Positions 7,612-15,407 of a stretch of DNA of 35,400 nucleotides are shown here, one piece after another (positions within the stretch are counted from its first letter, which is position 1; every line of letters starts with the position of its first letter). Source of the DNA: JBMNSK01 sp050945155 (lineage in GTDB: Bacteria > Actinomycetota > Coriobacteriia > Coriobacteriales > Eggerthellaceae); assembly GCA_050945155.1 (NCBI GenBank), contig JBMNSK010000012.1, positions 1 to 35,400 of the forward strand, written 5' to 3'. Under the pieces are notes generated by a model, which worked only from the letters and a program-made list of their open reading frames with translations, was not told the DNA's origin and searched no databases. A program made the position numbers and the translations under genes.

Positions 7612-7929
7612 TTAGAAGTATCCGAAGCCGTCGTAATCCCAATCCATACCATCATTGGGGTTCTCCGTTGACTTCACCTTGGTTACACCGGGTACGCGAT
7701 CTTTCAAGATTCGCTCAACTCCCTGATTCAGCGTCATCGAAGAAAGTGGGCAACCATGGCAAGCACCGGTAAGTGTTACGGTTACCACGCCATCCTCATC
7801 AACGCTCTCTAAGGTAATGTCTCCCCCATCAGCAAGAATAGCAGGACGAATTAAGTCTAATACGGCACGGACATCATCTTCGTTGACTTGAACCCTCTCC
7901 TCGTCAACGATCGTCTCGTTTTCTTTCAT
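7612..7929 (-). CDS. NifU C-terminal-domain Fe-S scaffold protein
   Basis: 105 residues, a stand-alone NifU C-terminal domain (Nfu type) that carries an Fe-S cluster between two subunits and passes it to apoproteins. The CxxC motif is in TGACHGCPLSSMTL at about 56-59; the flanking IRPAILADGGDITLE and LTLNQGVE-like segments are typical. It ends in a Trp/Asp/Tyr-rich tail. AAGGAGC precedes the ATG by 8 bases. It leads a set of three small Cys-containing genes. Confidence 0.9.
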   Translation of the reverse strand: MKENETIVDEERVQVNEDDVRAVLDLIRPAILADGGDITLESVDEDGVVTVTLTGACHGCPLSSMTLNQGVERILKDRVPGVTKVKSTENPNDGMDWDYDGFGYF

Positions 7930-8150
7930 CTAAAATGCTCCTTCACAGTTATTTTTCGTGTCGATTCTAACACAGCGAATATGAAGGACTCGTAACACGT
8001 CGCCAACGGTTTGAAGATAGAGCAAAGACCACAGGTCTGCCACAACGTGGCCATAGGTCCAAAAGCTGCATGCAGGAAAGACTGAAAATCTCATGCCCTG
8101 CGGCCAACGAAACGTAGGGTTTCACAAAGCTGCAAAATGCCTGTAGTTTC
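7930..8150 (-). promoter_or_regulatory. 221-base gap: NifU-like promoter and small hairpins
   Basis: On the minus strand TGTTAGAAT (7964-7972) is an extended -10 box 35 bases before the NifU-like start. At 8026-8059 two tandem hairpins occur, AGACC-ACA-GGTCT (8026-8038) and GCCAC-AAC-GTGGC (8039-8051), with an alternative long pairing of GACC to GGTC. They may end transcription of the LCP gene, though the T-tract is short. CTGCATGCAG at 8066-8075 is a perfect palindrome. No open frame here looks like a gene. Confidence 0.4.
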
Positions 8151-9644
8151 TTAGGAAAGCGGTTTCCAATCCGTGCCGAGCACCACTAAAACATCAGTTG
8201 AGTACTGGTAGTAGCCTGCGCCTTCAACCGCACGCCCCACACCAAGAGCTTCAACAACGGCCTGGGCCTCGGCTTGGTGCTCATCACCATCATAGACAAC
8301 GAGGGTTTCAGTAAAGACACGCTCATCAGCATTGCCCGTCTCTTTGACGTCAAAGCCAGCAGCCTTCAGTTGGTCGCTTGCCTGGGATGCTTGGCCATCG
8401 ACATTGGTTCCGTTTTGCACTTCGATGCTCACCGATGCTGGGTCAACCCCCGAAGTATCTACCGTTCCAGAGCTAATATCTTCACCATTTTTGAACTTCT
8501 CGAGGAAGGACTGGAGTGACGATGAGGCTATATAAAAGCCCTGCGCGTCACTTTGGTTTTCATAGCCCGGTAAAACACCACGATAGATATTCGGCATGAC
8601 GATGCCCCGGAGCTTGTCGGCCGAAGAAACAGCTGATTCAGCCGAAACGTCAGTCTTAAAGGAAGAACCTAGGCTATCAACTGCCTGTGTGATGCCAAAT
8701 TTTCCACCTGAATTCGTTACTCGAAGAGCAACCGTGGCAAGGAAGGTCATCTGATTTTGAGCCTGGTCATCGATGCCGTTCGTAAAGTTGGACGCGCGCA
8801 TAAACGTAAGCGCCTGTTCACCGTTAAGTGTTTGCTGACCACTGCCAATATACTGGTTGCCCGCATTCGGGTCGTCTACTTCCTGGGTAATTTCTAGCTC
8901 TACCCCACCTAAAGCATCGGCGATGTTTTGGATTCCACTTGCATCCGTTTTCACATAATGCGCAATATCAAGATTCGTAAACTTTGAAACCGCATTGATA
9001 ATTTCGGCGTCGCTTCCGGTTCCTGCATCTCGAAGTTGGTGCTGGTTTCCGTCATCGAGTGTGACACGTAAGTTCGCAGGTATGGACATAAGTGAAACTG
9101 ATTTTGCGTTTTCATCAATGCGCGCGAGCACAATAGCATCAGGTCCATTACCCAACTGGTTTAACGTTTCGGTATCAAGGTCTGCCGTGAAAAGCACGTA
9201 ATAAGGCTCATTATCTTGGGGAGCAACGAGCGCTGACTGAGCGTTCGAATCGCTTCCGAGTCCAATTTTTGCGTTGATAGACCCGTAAAGAGCGCAAGAT
9301 CCAACCGACATTGCAACAAAAAGCGCAAGAACGATTACCACTACGATAAGCGCTATTCGCCTTATGCGAATCTTCCCATCAAAGCCGGGACTCATCTTCT
9401 TTCTTCCCATGCGGCGAGCATAGGAAAAGTTCGACTCAAGCGTTTGAGAGTCGGGAATGATGGTAGTAACTATACCGGTGTTTCGACGCTCTTTGCGCGA
9501 ACCGGCAAAGCCCGCACCAACGCCGGGCTTGCGCACATACTGTTCTTTTCGGGCATGCGGACGAAAGCTTCTTCTTGGTTGGTATGACCTTCGTTCTGCG
9601 CGCCGCGAACTATTTACACGAGGACGGGTATTGCGACGTGTCAT
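8151..9644 (-). CDS. LytR-CpsA-Psr family protein with LytR_C domain, altered active site
   Basis: 497 residues. Residues 1-93 are a very basic Arg/Lys-rich cytoplasmic region, 96-117 a membrane helix, about 145-370 the extracellular LCP domain and about 405-495 a LytR_C domain (SIEVQNGTNVDGQAS... opening). Active LCP enzymes transfer lipid-linked wall polymers to peptidoglycan and need several arginines and aspartates. Here the SIPRD motif reads SIPAN (187-191), and the LDGxQALxYxRxR...DxxRxxRQ region reads LNGEQALTFMRASN then DDQAQNQ, so Arg283 and an Asp remain but most arginines are lost. It may be a binding or regulatory paralogue. It starts 15 bases after murA with a GAGGTAG site, so it is probably cotranscribed with murA. 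Confidence 0.88.
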   Translation of the reverse strand: MTRRNTRPRVNSSRRAERRSYQPRRSFRPHARKEQYVRKPGVGAGFAGSRKERRNTGIVTTIIPDSQTLESNFSYARRMGRKKMSPGFDGKIRIRRIALIVVVIVLALFVAMSVGSCALYGSINAKIGLGSDSNAQSALVAPQDNEPYYVLFTADLDTETLNQLGNGPDAIVLARIDENAKSVSLMSIPANLRVTLDDGNQHQLRDAGTGSDAEIINAVSKFTNLDIAHYVKTDASGIQNIADALGGVELEITQEVDDPNAGNQYIGSGQQTLNGEQALTFMRASNFTNGIDDQAQNQMTFLATVALRVTNSGGKFGITQAVDSLGSSFKTDVSAESAVSSADKLRGIVMPNIYRGVLPGYENQSDAQGFYIASSSLQSFLEKFKNGEDISSGTVDTSGVDPASVSIEVQNGTNVDGQASQASDQLKAAGFDVKETGNADERVFTETLVVYDGDEHQAEAQAVVEALGVGRAVEGAGYYQYSTDVLVVLGTDWKPLS

Positions 9645-9659
9645 AGTTTGAGACTACCT

Positions 9660-10940
9660 CTATGCTTTCGGTTCAATGAAGACGCGACGTACGGCAGCGC
9701 CGAGGGAGGACAGCTTTCCTACATAGTCTTCATAACCACGATCGATATGAGCAATTTTATGAATGCGTGTTTCGCCCTCCGCACCAATGCCGGCCAAAAC
9801 AAGAGCGGCACCTGAACGCAGGTCTGTCGCTTCGACTTGGGCACCCTGCAGATGCGGAACTCCTCGAACCAGAGCATGGTGGTCTTCTATGGAAATATCC
9901 GCGCCCATGCGCATGAGTTCACTCGCAAACATGAAACGATTTTCAAAAATATTTTCTGTTATGACAGAAGTACCGTCAGCACAAGCCGCGAGAAGCATAA
10001 ACTGTGCCTGCAAATCCGTCGGGAAACCCGGATGTGGAAGTGTCTGTATATCAACAGCTGCCAGTTTCTTGTTTCGCTCAACGGTAATAAAGTCAGCACC
10101 TTGCTTCACATCACAGCCCATGGCCTTCAGTTTCATAAGTGCCATTTGCAAATAACCTGGATCAACACCGCGAACCGTTAGAGGACCACCGGTCAAAGCG
10201 CCACCAGCCAAAAAAGTGCCGGCTTCAATACGATCGCCCACCGTAGTGTGCTCACAAGAATGCATGGATTCTAAAGGCACACCTTCTATCTCGATGACCG
10301 AGGTGCCGGCCCCGCTGATGCGTGCGCCCATGGCAGTGAGCATATTGCAAAGGTCAACAATCTCCGGCTCGCGGGCGGCATTCTCGAGCAGCGTTGTCCC
10401 CTCTGCCACAACAGCTGCCATCAGAAGGTTTTCGGTAGCACCCACGCTGGGAAAATCCAAAACAACATCTGCACCATGCAAACCATTCGGTGTGGTCGCC
10501 ATGAGGTATCCGTGTTCATTTTCAAAGCGCACGCCCAACGCGGCAAGACCTACCAAATGGATATCAATCTTGCGGGCTCCAATTTGGCAGCCGCCAGGCA
10601 TAGCTACATGAGCCTGCCCAAAGCGCCCAATAAGGGGTCCGAGGACAGAAATGCTTGCTCTCATCTTGGAAACAAGTTCGTAAGGGGTTTCGAACTTATC
10701 AACCGATGCGGTATCAACGACCAAGGTATGGTCTTCGCGTTCAATTTTTGCACCCAGACATTCCACCACTTGCGACATGATGGAAATGTCAGAAATCTGG
10801 GGGACATTGTGAATAACCGACTTACCGCGTCCGAGCAAGGAGGCTGCAATAAGCTTTAAAGCTGAGTTCTTTGCACCTGCAACATGCACTTCCCCGGTAA
10901 GCGTATTGTTTCCGGAAACAATGATTATCTCTTCAGCCAT
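9660..10940 (-). CDS. murA: UDP-N-acetylglucosamine 1-carboxyvinyltransferase
   Basis: 426 residues; first committed step of peptidoglycan synthesis, adding enolpyruvate from PEP to UDP-GlcNAc in the cytoplasm. It has the AGAKNSALKL substrate-binding motif (Lys24, Asn25), the catalytic loop MPGGCQIGARKID with Cys118 (the fosfomycin target), and TDLRSGAALVLAG near the C-terminus. Length is normal for the family. AGGGTAGG precedes the ATG. The LCP gene follows 15 bases on, giving a small envelope operon. A second murA elsewhere in the genome is common in Gram-positives and cannot be excluded. Confidence 0.97.
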   Translation of the reverse strand: MAEEIIIVSGNNTLTGEVHVAGAKNSALKLIAASLLGRGKSVIHNVPQISDISIMSQVVECLGAKIEREDHTLVVDTASVDKFETPYELVSKMRASISVLGPLIGRFGQAHVAMPGGCQIGARKIDIHLVGLAALGVRFENEHGYLMATTPNGLHGADVVLDFPSVGATENLLMAAVVAEGTTLLENAAREPEIVDLCNMLTAMGARISGAGTSVIEIEGVPLESMHSCEHTTVGDRIEAGTFLAGGALTGGPLTVRGVDPGYLQMALMKLKAMGCDVKQGADFITVERNKKLAAVDIQTLPHPGFPTDLQAQFMLLAACADGTSVITENIFENRFMFASELMRMGADISIEDHHALVRGVPHLQGAQVEATDLRSGAALVLAGIGAEGETRIHKIAHIDRGYEDYVGKLSSLGAAVRRVFIEPKA

Positions 10941-10979
10941 ATATACCTACCCTGATTGATAAGAAAGGCTTCTATACAA

Positions 10980-11041
10980 ATATGGAGCGCCCACATACGT
11001 GAGCACTCCATATTATAGGTACTTGGTTAAAAAACAAGTAC
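10980..11041 (-). terminator. tandem hairpins between tsf and murA, with a -10-like box between them
   Basis: GTACTTG (11019-11025) pairs with CAAGTAC (11035-11041), and ATATGGAG (10980-10987) pairs with CTCCATAT (11006-11013), the latter extended by inner GTG/CAC pairs. The second stem is followed on the minus strand by TTTGTAT, a weak T-tract. They probably end the rpsB-tsf transcript. A perfect TATAAT on the minus strand at 11012-11017 lies between the stems and could start murA transcription; its -35 (TACTTG, 17-base spacer) is poor. Confidence 0.5.
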
Positions 11042-11062
11042 GGCTTCACGAGTAATGCAAAC

Positions 11063-11923
11063 CTACTCGCCCAAAGCGAAGCGACGGAAGTCGACAATCT
11101 TAATGGTTCCGCCGAGTTGCTTTGCCGTTGCAGCAACGTACTGATTAATGGTCTGATCAGGGTCTTTAACATATTCTTGCTCAGTAAGAACGTTCTCCTT
11201 GAAGAACTTCTCAAGACGACCCGTTGCAATCTTTTCTTGAATATTTTCCGGCTTGCCGGACTCAGCAGCCTGAGCCTTATAGATTGACATCTCGTGTTCA
11301 ACAATATCAGCAGGGACAGACTCGCGAGTTGGAGCAACTGGAGAAGCTGCAGCAACCTGCATAGCGACATCTTTTCCGAACTGAACAAATTCACCAGAGT
11401 TGATATCGATGCCATCAACGTCGAACTGAACAAGAACGCCAATTTTGCCGCCCATGTGGATGTAGTCGCAAACCACGCCACCATCAAGAACAGCAACACG
11501 AGCAAGCTGGGTATTTTCGCCCATCACATGAATAGCGTCGGTAACGATATCTTCTACGGTCTCGTCGCCATCTTTGGCTGCCTTCAGTGCATCCAGGTCA
11601 GCTGGTTTTGCTTCCAAAGCAACCTCAGCAATGCGCTTTGCATATGCCTTGAACTTGTCATTCATACCAACAAAGTCGGTTTCGCAGTTCAGCTCAACCA
11701 TGGCGCCGGTTGATTTGTCGTCAGATACCACAACCATGACGGTACCTTCATTGGTCTCACGACCGGCCTTCTTAGCGACTGCAGCAAGACCACGCGTACG
11801 CAGTACGTCGATTGCCTTCTCGATATCGCCCTCAGCCTCGGTTAAAGCCTTCTTGCACTCCATCATGCCAGCACCCGTCATCTCACGGAGCTGCTTTACT
11901 AATGCGGCAGTAATCTGAGCCAT
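11063..11923 (-). CDS. tsf: translation elongation factor Ts
   Basis: 286 residues; nucleotide exchange factor for EF-Tu. The N-terminal UBA-like module holds the EF-Ts signature LREMTGAGMMECKKAL, followed by ELNCETDFVGMND, the TDFV contact region with EF-Tu. The rest forms the two core subdomains, ending in KIVDFRRFALGE. Length fits the family. AAGGGAAA precedes the ATG. It follows rpsB after 38 bases, the classic rpsB-tsf operon. Confidence 0.97.
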   Translation of the reverse strand: MAQITAALVKQLREMTGAGMMECKKALTEAEGDIEKAIDVLRTRGLAAVAKKAGRETNEGTVMVVVSDDKSTGAMVELNCETDFVGMNDKFKAYAKRIAEVALEAKPADLDALKAAKDGDETVEDIVTDAIHVMGENTQLARVAVLDGGVVCDYIHMGGKIGVLVQFDVDGIDINSGEFVQFGKDVAMQVAAASPVAPTRESVPADIVEHEMSIYKAQAAESGKPENIQEKIATGRLEKFFKENVLTEQEYVKDPDQTINQYVAATAKQLGGTIKIVDFRRFALGE

Positions 11924-11961
11924 AAGATTTCCCTTCTATTCAAACAAAAGTGAGTTTATCT

Positions 11962-12804
11962 TTATTCAGCGGCAGGAGCTTCTTCGCTTGCCTCTGGTGC
12001 AGCCTCTTCTTCAGAATCAAGGCTTGCCTCAGCTGCTGGTTCAGCTGGAACTTCCTCTGCGGAAGCTGCCTCAGCAGGAGCGCCTCCCTCCATCTCCTCA
12101 GCGGAAACAGGAGCACCAGCACCAGCAATAACAGCATCAGCGATGAAGTCTGCGAGCAAACGGACAGAACGAATAGCGTCGTCGTTTGCAGGAATACCGT
12201 AATCAACGTCATCAGGGTCACAGTTCGTATCGAGCGTGCCAATTACAGGAATGTTCAAACGATGTGCCTCGTGAATAGCAATGTGCTCGCGGTTCGTGTC
12301 GATAACGAAGATTGCATCAGGAACACGCTTGAGATTACGGATACCGTTAAGGTTCGTTTGCAACTTAGCGAGCTGCTTGCCCAAAAGCACCTGTTCCTTC
12401 TTGGGCAGAAGGTCCATGCGACCATCAGCCTGCATAGCTTCAAGCTCTTCCATGCGCGTTACACGAGAACGGATGGTAACGAAGTTGGTGAGCATACCGC
12501 CGAGCCAACGAGCGTTTACATAGGGCATGCCTGCGCGGTTTGCTGCTTCAGAAATTGCTTCCTGAGCCTGCTTCTTGGTACCCACGAAAAGAATGGTGCC
12601 ACCATTGCGTGCCAAGTCGGATACAAAGGTATAAGCGTCATCTAAACCAAAGAGCGTCTTCTTTAAATCGATGATGTAGATATCGCCACGGCTTCCGAAG
12701 ATATAAGGCTTCATTTTCGGGTTCCAGCGGCGGGTCTGATGACCGAAGTGTGCGCCTGCATCAAGCAGCGTCTGAATGCTGACTTTCGTCATTCTGTACT
12801 CCAT
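11962..12804 (-). CDS. rpsB: 30S ribosomal protein uS2 with acidic C-terminal tail
   Basis: 280 residues. The core is canonical, including SIQTLLDAGAHFGHQTRRWNPKM, KKTLFGLDDAY and ARWLGGMLTNF. From about residue 232 the protein continues as an Ala/Glu/Pro-rich acidic tail of roughly 48 residues beyond the end of the usual S2 core. Two starts are possible: ATG at 12804 after AGAGGA (7 bases), or ATG at 12792 after GGAG (6 bases), which matches the family length better. First gene of rpsB-tsf, with its own promoter and structured leader. Confidence 0.96.
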   Translation of the reverse strand: MEYRMTKVSIQTLLDAGAHFGHQTRRWNPKMKPYIFGSRGDIYIIDLKKTLFGLDDAYTFVSDLARNGGTILFVGTKKQAQEAISEAANRAGMPYVNARWLGGMLTNFVTIRSRVTRMEELEAMQADGRMDLLPKKEQVLLGKQLAKLQTNLNGIRNLKRVPDAIFVIDTNREHIAIHEAHRLNIPVIGTLDTNCDPDDVDYGIPANDDAIRSVRLLADFIADAVIAGAGAPVSAEEMEGGAPAEAASAEEVPAEPAAEASLDSEEEAAPEASEEAPAAE

Positions 12805-12834
12805 TCGTTAGTCCTCTGCCTGTGGTCATCCCCA

Positions 12835-12892
12835 AAGCCGCAGCCTTTTTCAAGTGGCCACTAGCGGCTTCAAGTTACACAGACATGTGTAA
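12835..12892 (-). promoter_or_regulatory. structured rpsB leader
   Basis: The roughly 95-base leader contains TTACACA-TGTC-TGTGTAA (12875-12892), then a larger stem of AAGCCGC with GCGGCTT (12864-12870 with 12835-12841) enclosing the palindrome AGTGGCCACT (12853-12862). There is no T-run, so it is not a terminator. S2 represses its own operon through its leader in some bacteria; whether this RNA does so is inference. Confidence 0.4.
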
Positions 12893-12906
12893 TTAGAAAC
12901 TCCGTT

Positions 12907-12935
12907 ACTATACTCCGCATCATGCTTTTCTGCAA
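12907..12935 (-). promoter_or_regulatory. promoter of rpsB-tsf
   Basis: On the minus strand TTGCAG (12930-12935) and TATAGT (12907-12912) are separated by 17 bases. Transcription would begin near 12900, giving the structured leader described here. Confidence 0.6.
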
Positions 12936-12993
12936 GGCGATGTGGGCTTTTCGCGAAGGCATGCGGGCTACAAAGCGATTACGAAGCTTACGG

Positions 12994-12999
12994 TAGAAT
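12994..12999 (+). promoter_or_regulatory. possible -10 box of engB
   Basis: TAGAAT on the plus strand, 50 bases before the engB ATG, in the gap divergent from rpsB. No good -35 is visible. Confidence 0.35.
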
Positions 13000-13048
13000 A
13001 AACGGCGGCAAGCGATGCAGCTTGAAGAGACGAAAGAAGGACTAAAGA

Positions 13049-13636
13049 ATGGACTTCAAAGAAATTACCTACGAAAAGTCTTTTGGGGCCATCAGCCAAA
13101 TTCCTCCTTCCGATTTACCAGAAATCTCGTTTGCCGGCCGATCAAACGTGGGAAAGTCTTCCCTCTTAAACCGTCTCTTTAACAGAAAAAATCTTGCACG
13201 CGTTTCTTCAAAGCCTGGAAAAACAACTACCATCAACTTTTTCCGGTCAAAAGACCTTCGCTTCGTCGACCTTCCCGGTTATGGGTTTGCGCATGTCTCC
13301 TACCAGGAAAAGGAACGGTGGGCAGAACTCATTGAGGGATATTTCACGAGTAATCGCAATATTGCCCTGGTAGTAAGTCTGATTGACATTCGTCATGCGG
13401 CATCAAAACTCGATGAGCAAATGATTGCGTTTTTACAAGACCTAGACCTCCCCTTTGTTATCGCCCTTACCAAAGCTGATAAACTCAGCAGGCAACAGCA
13501 GATAAAGCAGATAAAGGCGCTACGCGACCAATTGAAAGTCGCATCCGATGTAGACTTCGTTGCAACTTCCGCCGAAAAAGGAACGGGCATCGACGACTTA
13601 AAGCGTGTTATCGCCCAACACATGAAAGACGAATAG
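13049..13636 (+). CDS. engB: ribosome-biogenesis GTP-binding protein YsxC/EngB
   Basis: 195 residues; essential small GTPase that helps assemble the large ribosomal subunit. GTP-binding motifs are complete: G1 AGRSNVGKSSLLN (29-41), G3 VDLPGYGFA (73-81), G4 TKADKL (141-146), and the SAEKGTG G5 region near 180. AGAAGGA lies 7 bases before the ATG. It is the first of only two plus-strand genes and is divergent from rpsB. Its TAG stop is followed, in the same frame and without another stop, by the next protein. Confidence 0.96.
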   Translation: MDFKEITYEKSFGAISQIPPSDLPEISFAGRSNVGKSSLLNRLFNRKNLARVSSKPGKTTTINFFRSKDLRFVDLPGYGFAHVSYQEKERWAELIEGYFTSNRNIALVVSLIDIRHAASKLDEQMIAFLQDLDLPFVIALTKADKLSRQQQIKQIKALRDQLKVASDVDFVATSAEKGTGIDDLKRVIAQHMKDE

Positions 13637-13645
13637 GAAGAAAGC

Positions 13646-14851
13646 ATTACCGCACCTGCGCAACATAGCCTTAAGGACCTCTGGCTTAAACACCTCAAAG
13701 CCGATACGGGAGCACTACCTTGGACCGTAAAGTTCTTTGGTATCCTCTGCTTGGCTTCGGCTATCTTGCCGATTCCCACACTGGCAGGCATCATCTACGA
13801 CGTCGCTCATACCATACAAGCAGGTGGTTTCGCTAACCAATATTCCACAGCAGCCATGGTCATTTTTGGGGTGCATATTGGCCTTGATATCCTTGAGATA
13901 ATTCTTTCTTTTATCCTCGGTCTCAGAATTCTGCGTGATAAGCGCTATCACGCCGCAGCCCTCTGCAGCGCCATGATTATCGTTACCATCGGTATCACGG
14001 TCTGCAACATTATGCTGCGCGGATATAATGCCTCCCTCATTGCCTTGGGAATTCTCCTCGTTATTTTGATTGTGCTTCAAAGCTACCTTGACCCCGCCCT
14101 GCACGATGAGCGCGAGCTTCAGCGAAAGCTGCGCGATATGGAAACCCGCGAACAAGCAGAAGACGGGACCCTTGGTCTTGACCAGACAGGGAAAGGCTAT
14201 ATCAGTCTGAATTTCTTTAATCTCTTCTGGATTTTTGTCATCAGCAGCATTCTGGGTATCTTGCTTGAAACGCTGTATCACTACTATCTTTTCGGCTCTT
14301 ATGAGAACCGCGCGGGACTTCTGTTTGGCCCGTTCTCTCCTATTTATGGGTTCGGAGCCGTCATAATGACCTGTGCCCTTAATCGTCACCGCGATGCAAA
14401 TTTCATCATTATCTTTTTAATAAGCGCGGTTATTGGTGGCGCCTTCGAATACTGCGTGAGCTGGTTCCTTCAGTTTTCCTTTGGTGTAGTGGCTTGGGAC
14501 TATTCCGGCACTTTCCTCTCAATTGACGGCCGCACGAATGGCATGTACATGGCTATCTGGGGTGTCTTAGGTGTGCTCTGGATAAAAATCTTTCTTCCCA
14601 TCATGCTTAAAATCGTGAATGCCATACCTTGGAACTGGCGCTATACCATCACGACCATCTGCGCAGCGCTGCTCATTGTCGATGGCGTCCTTACCTTGCT
14701 TGCTATGGATTGCTGGTATTCGCGGTCGGAGGGAAAGCAGCCTGAAACAGCAGCGGAAGTGTATATGAACGACCACTTTGGAGACGATTTCATGCAGAAC
14801 CGCTTCCAGAGTATGTATATCAACCCGTCTACAACAACACGCGCTGATTAG
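13646..14851 (+). CDS. PF06541 multi-pass membrane protein (ABC-transporter type IV-like), unusual start
   Basis: About 401 residues if read from ATT at 13646, or 366 from TTG at 13751. The C-terminal half is the PF06541 domain: ENRAGLLFGPFSPIYGFGA, GRTNGMYMAIWGVLG and several helices; the N-terminal half has four or five more helices. The function of the family is not established. Between the engB stop and 13751 the frame is open and protein-like (KHLKADTGALPWTVKFFGIL) and completes the first membrane helix, which the TTG start would cut. No ATG, GTG or TTG occurs there. ATT at 13646 has AGGA 7 bases upstream, so an ATT start, or readthrough of the engB TAG, is likely. The gene overlaps the convergent rnhA stop by 4 bases. 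Confidence 0.8.
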   Translation: MTAPAQHSLKDLWLKHLKADTGALPWTVKFFGILCLASAILPIPTLAGIIYDVAHTIQAGGFANQYSTAAMVIFGVHIGLDILEIILSFILGLRILRDKRYHAAALCSAMIIVTIGITVCNIMLRGYNASLIALGILLVILIVLQSYLDPALHDERELQRKLRDMETREQAEDGTLGLDQTGKGYISLNFFNLFWIFVISSILGILLETLYHYYLFGSYENRAGLLFGPFSPIYGFGAVIMTCALNRHRDANFIIIFLISAVIGGAFEYCVSWFLQFSFGVVAWDYSGTFLSIDGRTNGMYMAIWGVLGVLWIKIFLPIMLKIVNAIPWNWRYTITTICAALLIVDGVLTLLAMDCWYSRSEGKQPETAAEVYMNDHFGDDFMQNRFQSMYINPSTTTRAD

Positions 14852-15339
14852 AAGAGTGTCTGGGTCTCATCGTAGCCGCTGTCCTCTGCAAGGTCTGAAC
14901 CATCAGCAGCTGCCGTTGCAAGCTGATCACAGCGCTCGTTTTCCGCATGACCCGCATGACCGTGCACCCAGGTGAATCTCACCGTATGGGGCTCCATTGC
15001 TGAAAGCAGCCGCTTCCATAAATCAGGATTTTTCACCGGCTTTTTATTCGCGGTCTTCCAATTGCTCTTGCGCCAAGAATTAATCCAGCCCTGGTTAAAT
15101 GCGTCCACCAGATATTTAGAGTCAGAACAAATGGTGACATCACAAGGACTCTTGAGCGCTTCAAGCGCAACAATGGGCCCGAGAAGTTCCATGCGATTGT
15201 TGGTCGTAAGACGGTAACCCTGAGAGAGTTCTTTTTCATGAACATAACCAGACGAGTCGACATAGCGAAGGATTGCCCCGTATCCACCGGGACCCGGATT
15301 GCCTCGTGCTGCTCCATCGGTATATATGTCGACGTGCAT
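14848..15339 (-). CDS. rnhA: ribonuclease HI
   Basis: 163 residues; cuts the RNA strand of RNA-DNA hybrids in the cytoplasm. The metal-binding residues are all present: Asp8 in TDGAARGNPGPGG, Glu51 in NNRMEL, Asp73 in CSDSKYL and Asp138 in NERCDQLA, with the mobile histidine region WVHGHAGHAEN. It carries a short acidic C-terminal tail. AGAGGAG precedes the ATG by 4 bases and lies directly after the T-tract of the terminator of the upstream hydrolase gene, so expression probably depends on readthrough. Its stop overlaps the convergent membrane gene. Confidence 0.96.
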   Translation of the reverse strand: MHVDIYTDGAARGNPGPGGYGAILRYVDSSGYVHEKELSQGYRLTTNNRMELLGPIVALEALKSPCDVTICSDSKYLVDAFNQGWINSWRKSNWKTANKKPVKNPDLWKRLLSAMEPHTVRFTWVHGHAGHAENERCDQLATAAADGSDLAEDSGYDETQTLF

Positions 15340-15350
15340 GATGCTCCTCT

Positions 15351-15382
15351 AAAAAAGGCGCCCACGGCATCGCAGGCGCCTT
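15351..15382 (-). terminator. terminator or attenuator between the NlpC/P60 gene and rnhA
   Basis: AAGGCGCC (15355-15362) pairs with GGCGCCTT (15375-15382) around a 12-base loop; on the minus strand six Ts follow (15356-15351). The rnhA ribosome site begins right after the T-run, leaving no room for an rnhA promoter. Confidence 0.75.
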
Positions 15383-15407
15383 CACACTCATCGTATGTTT
15401 ACTACCC

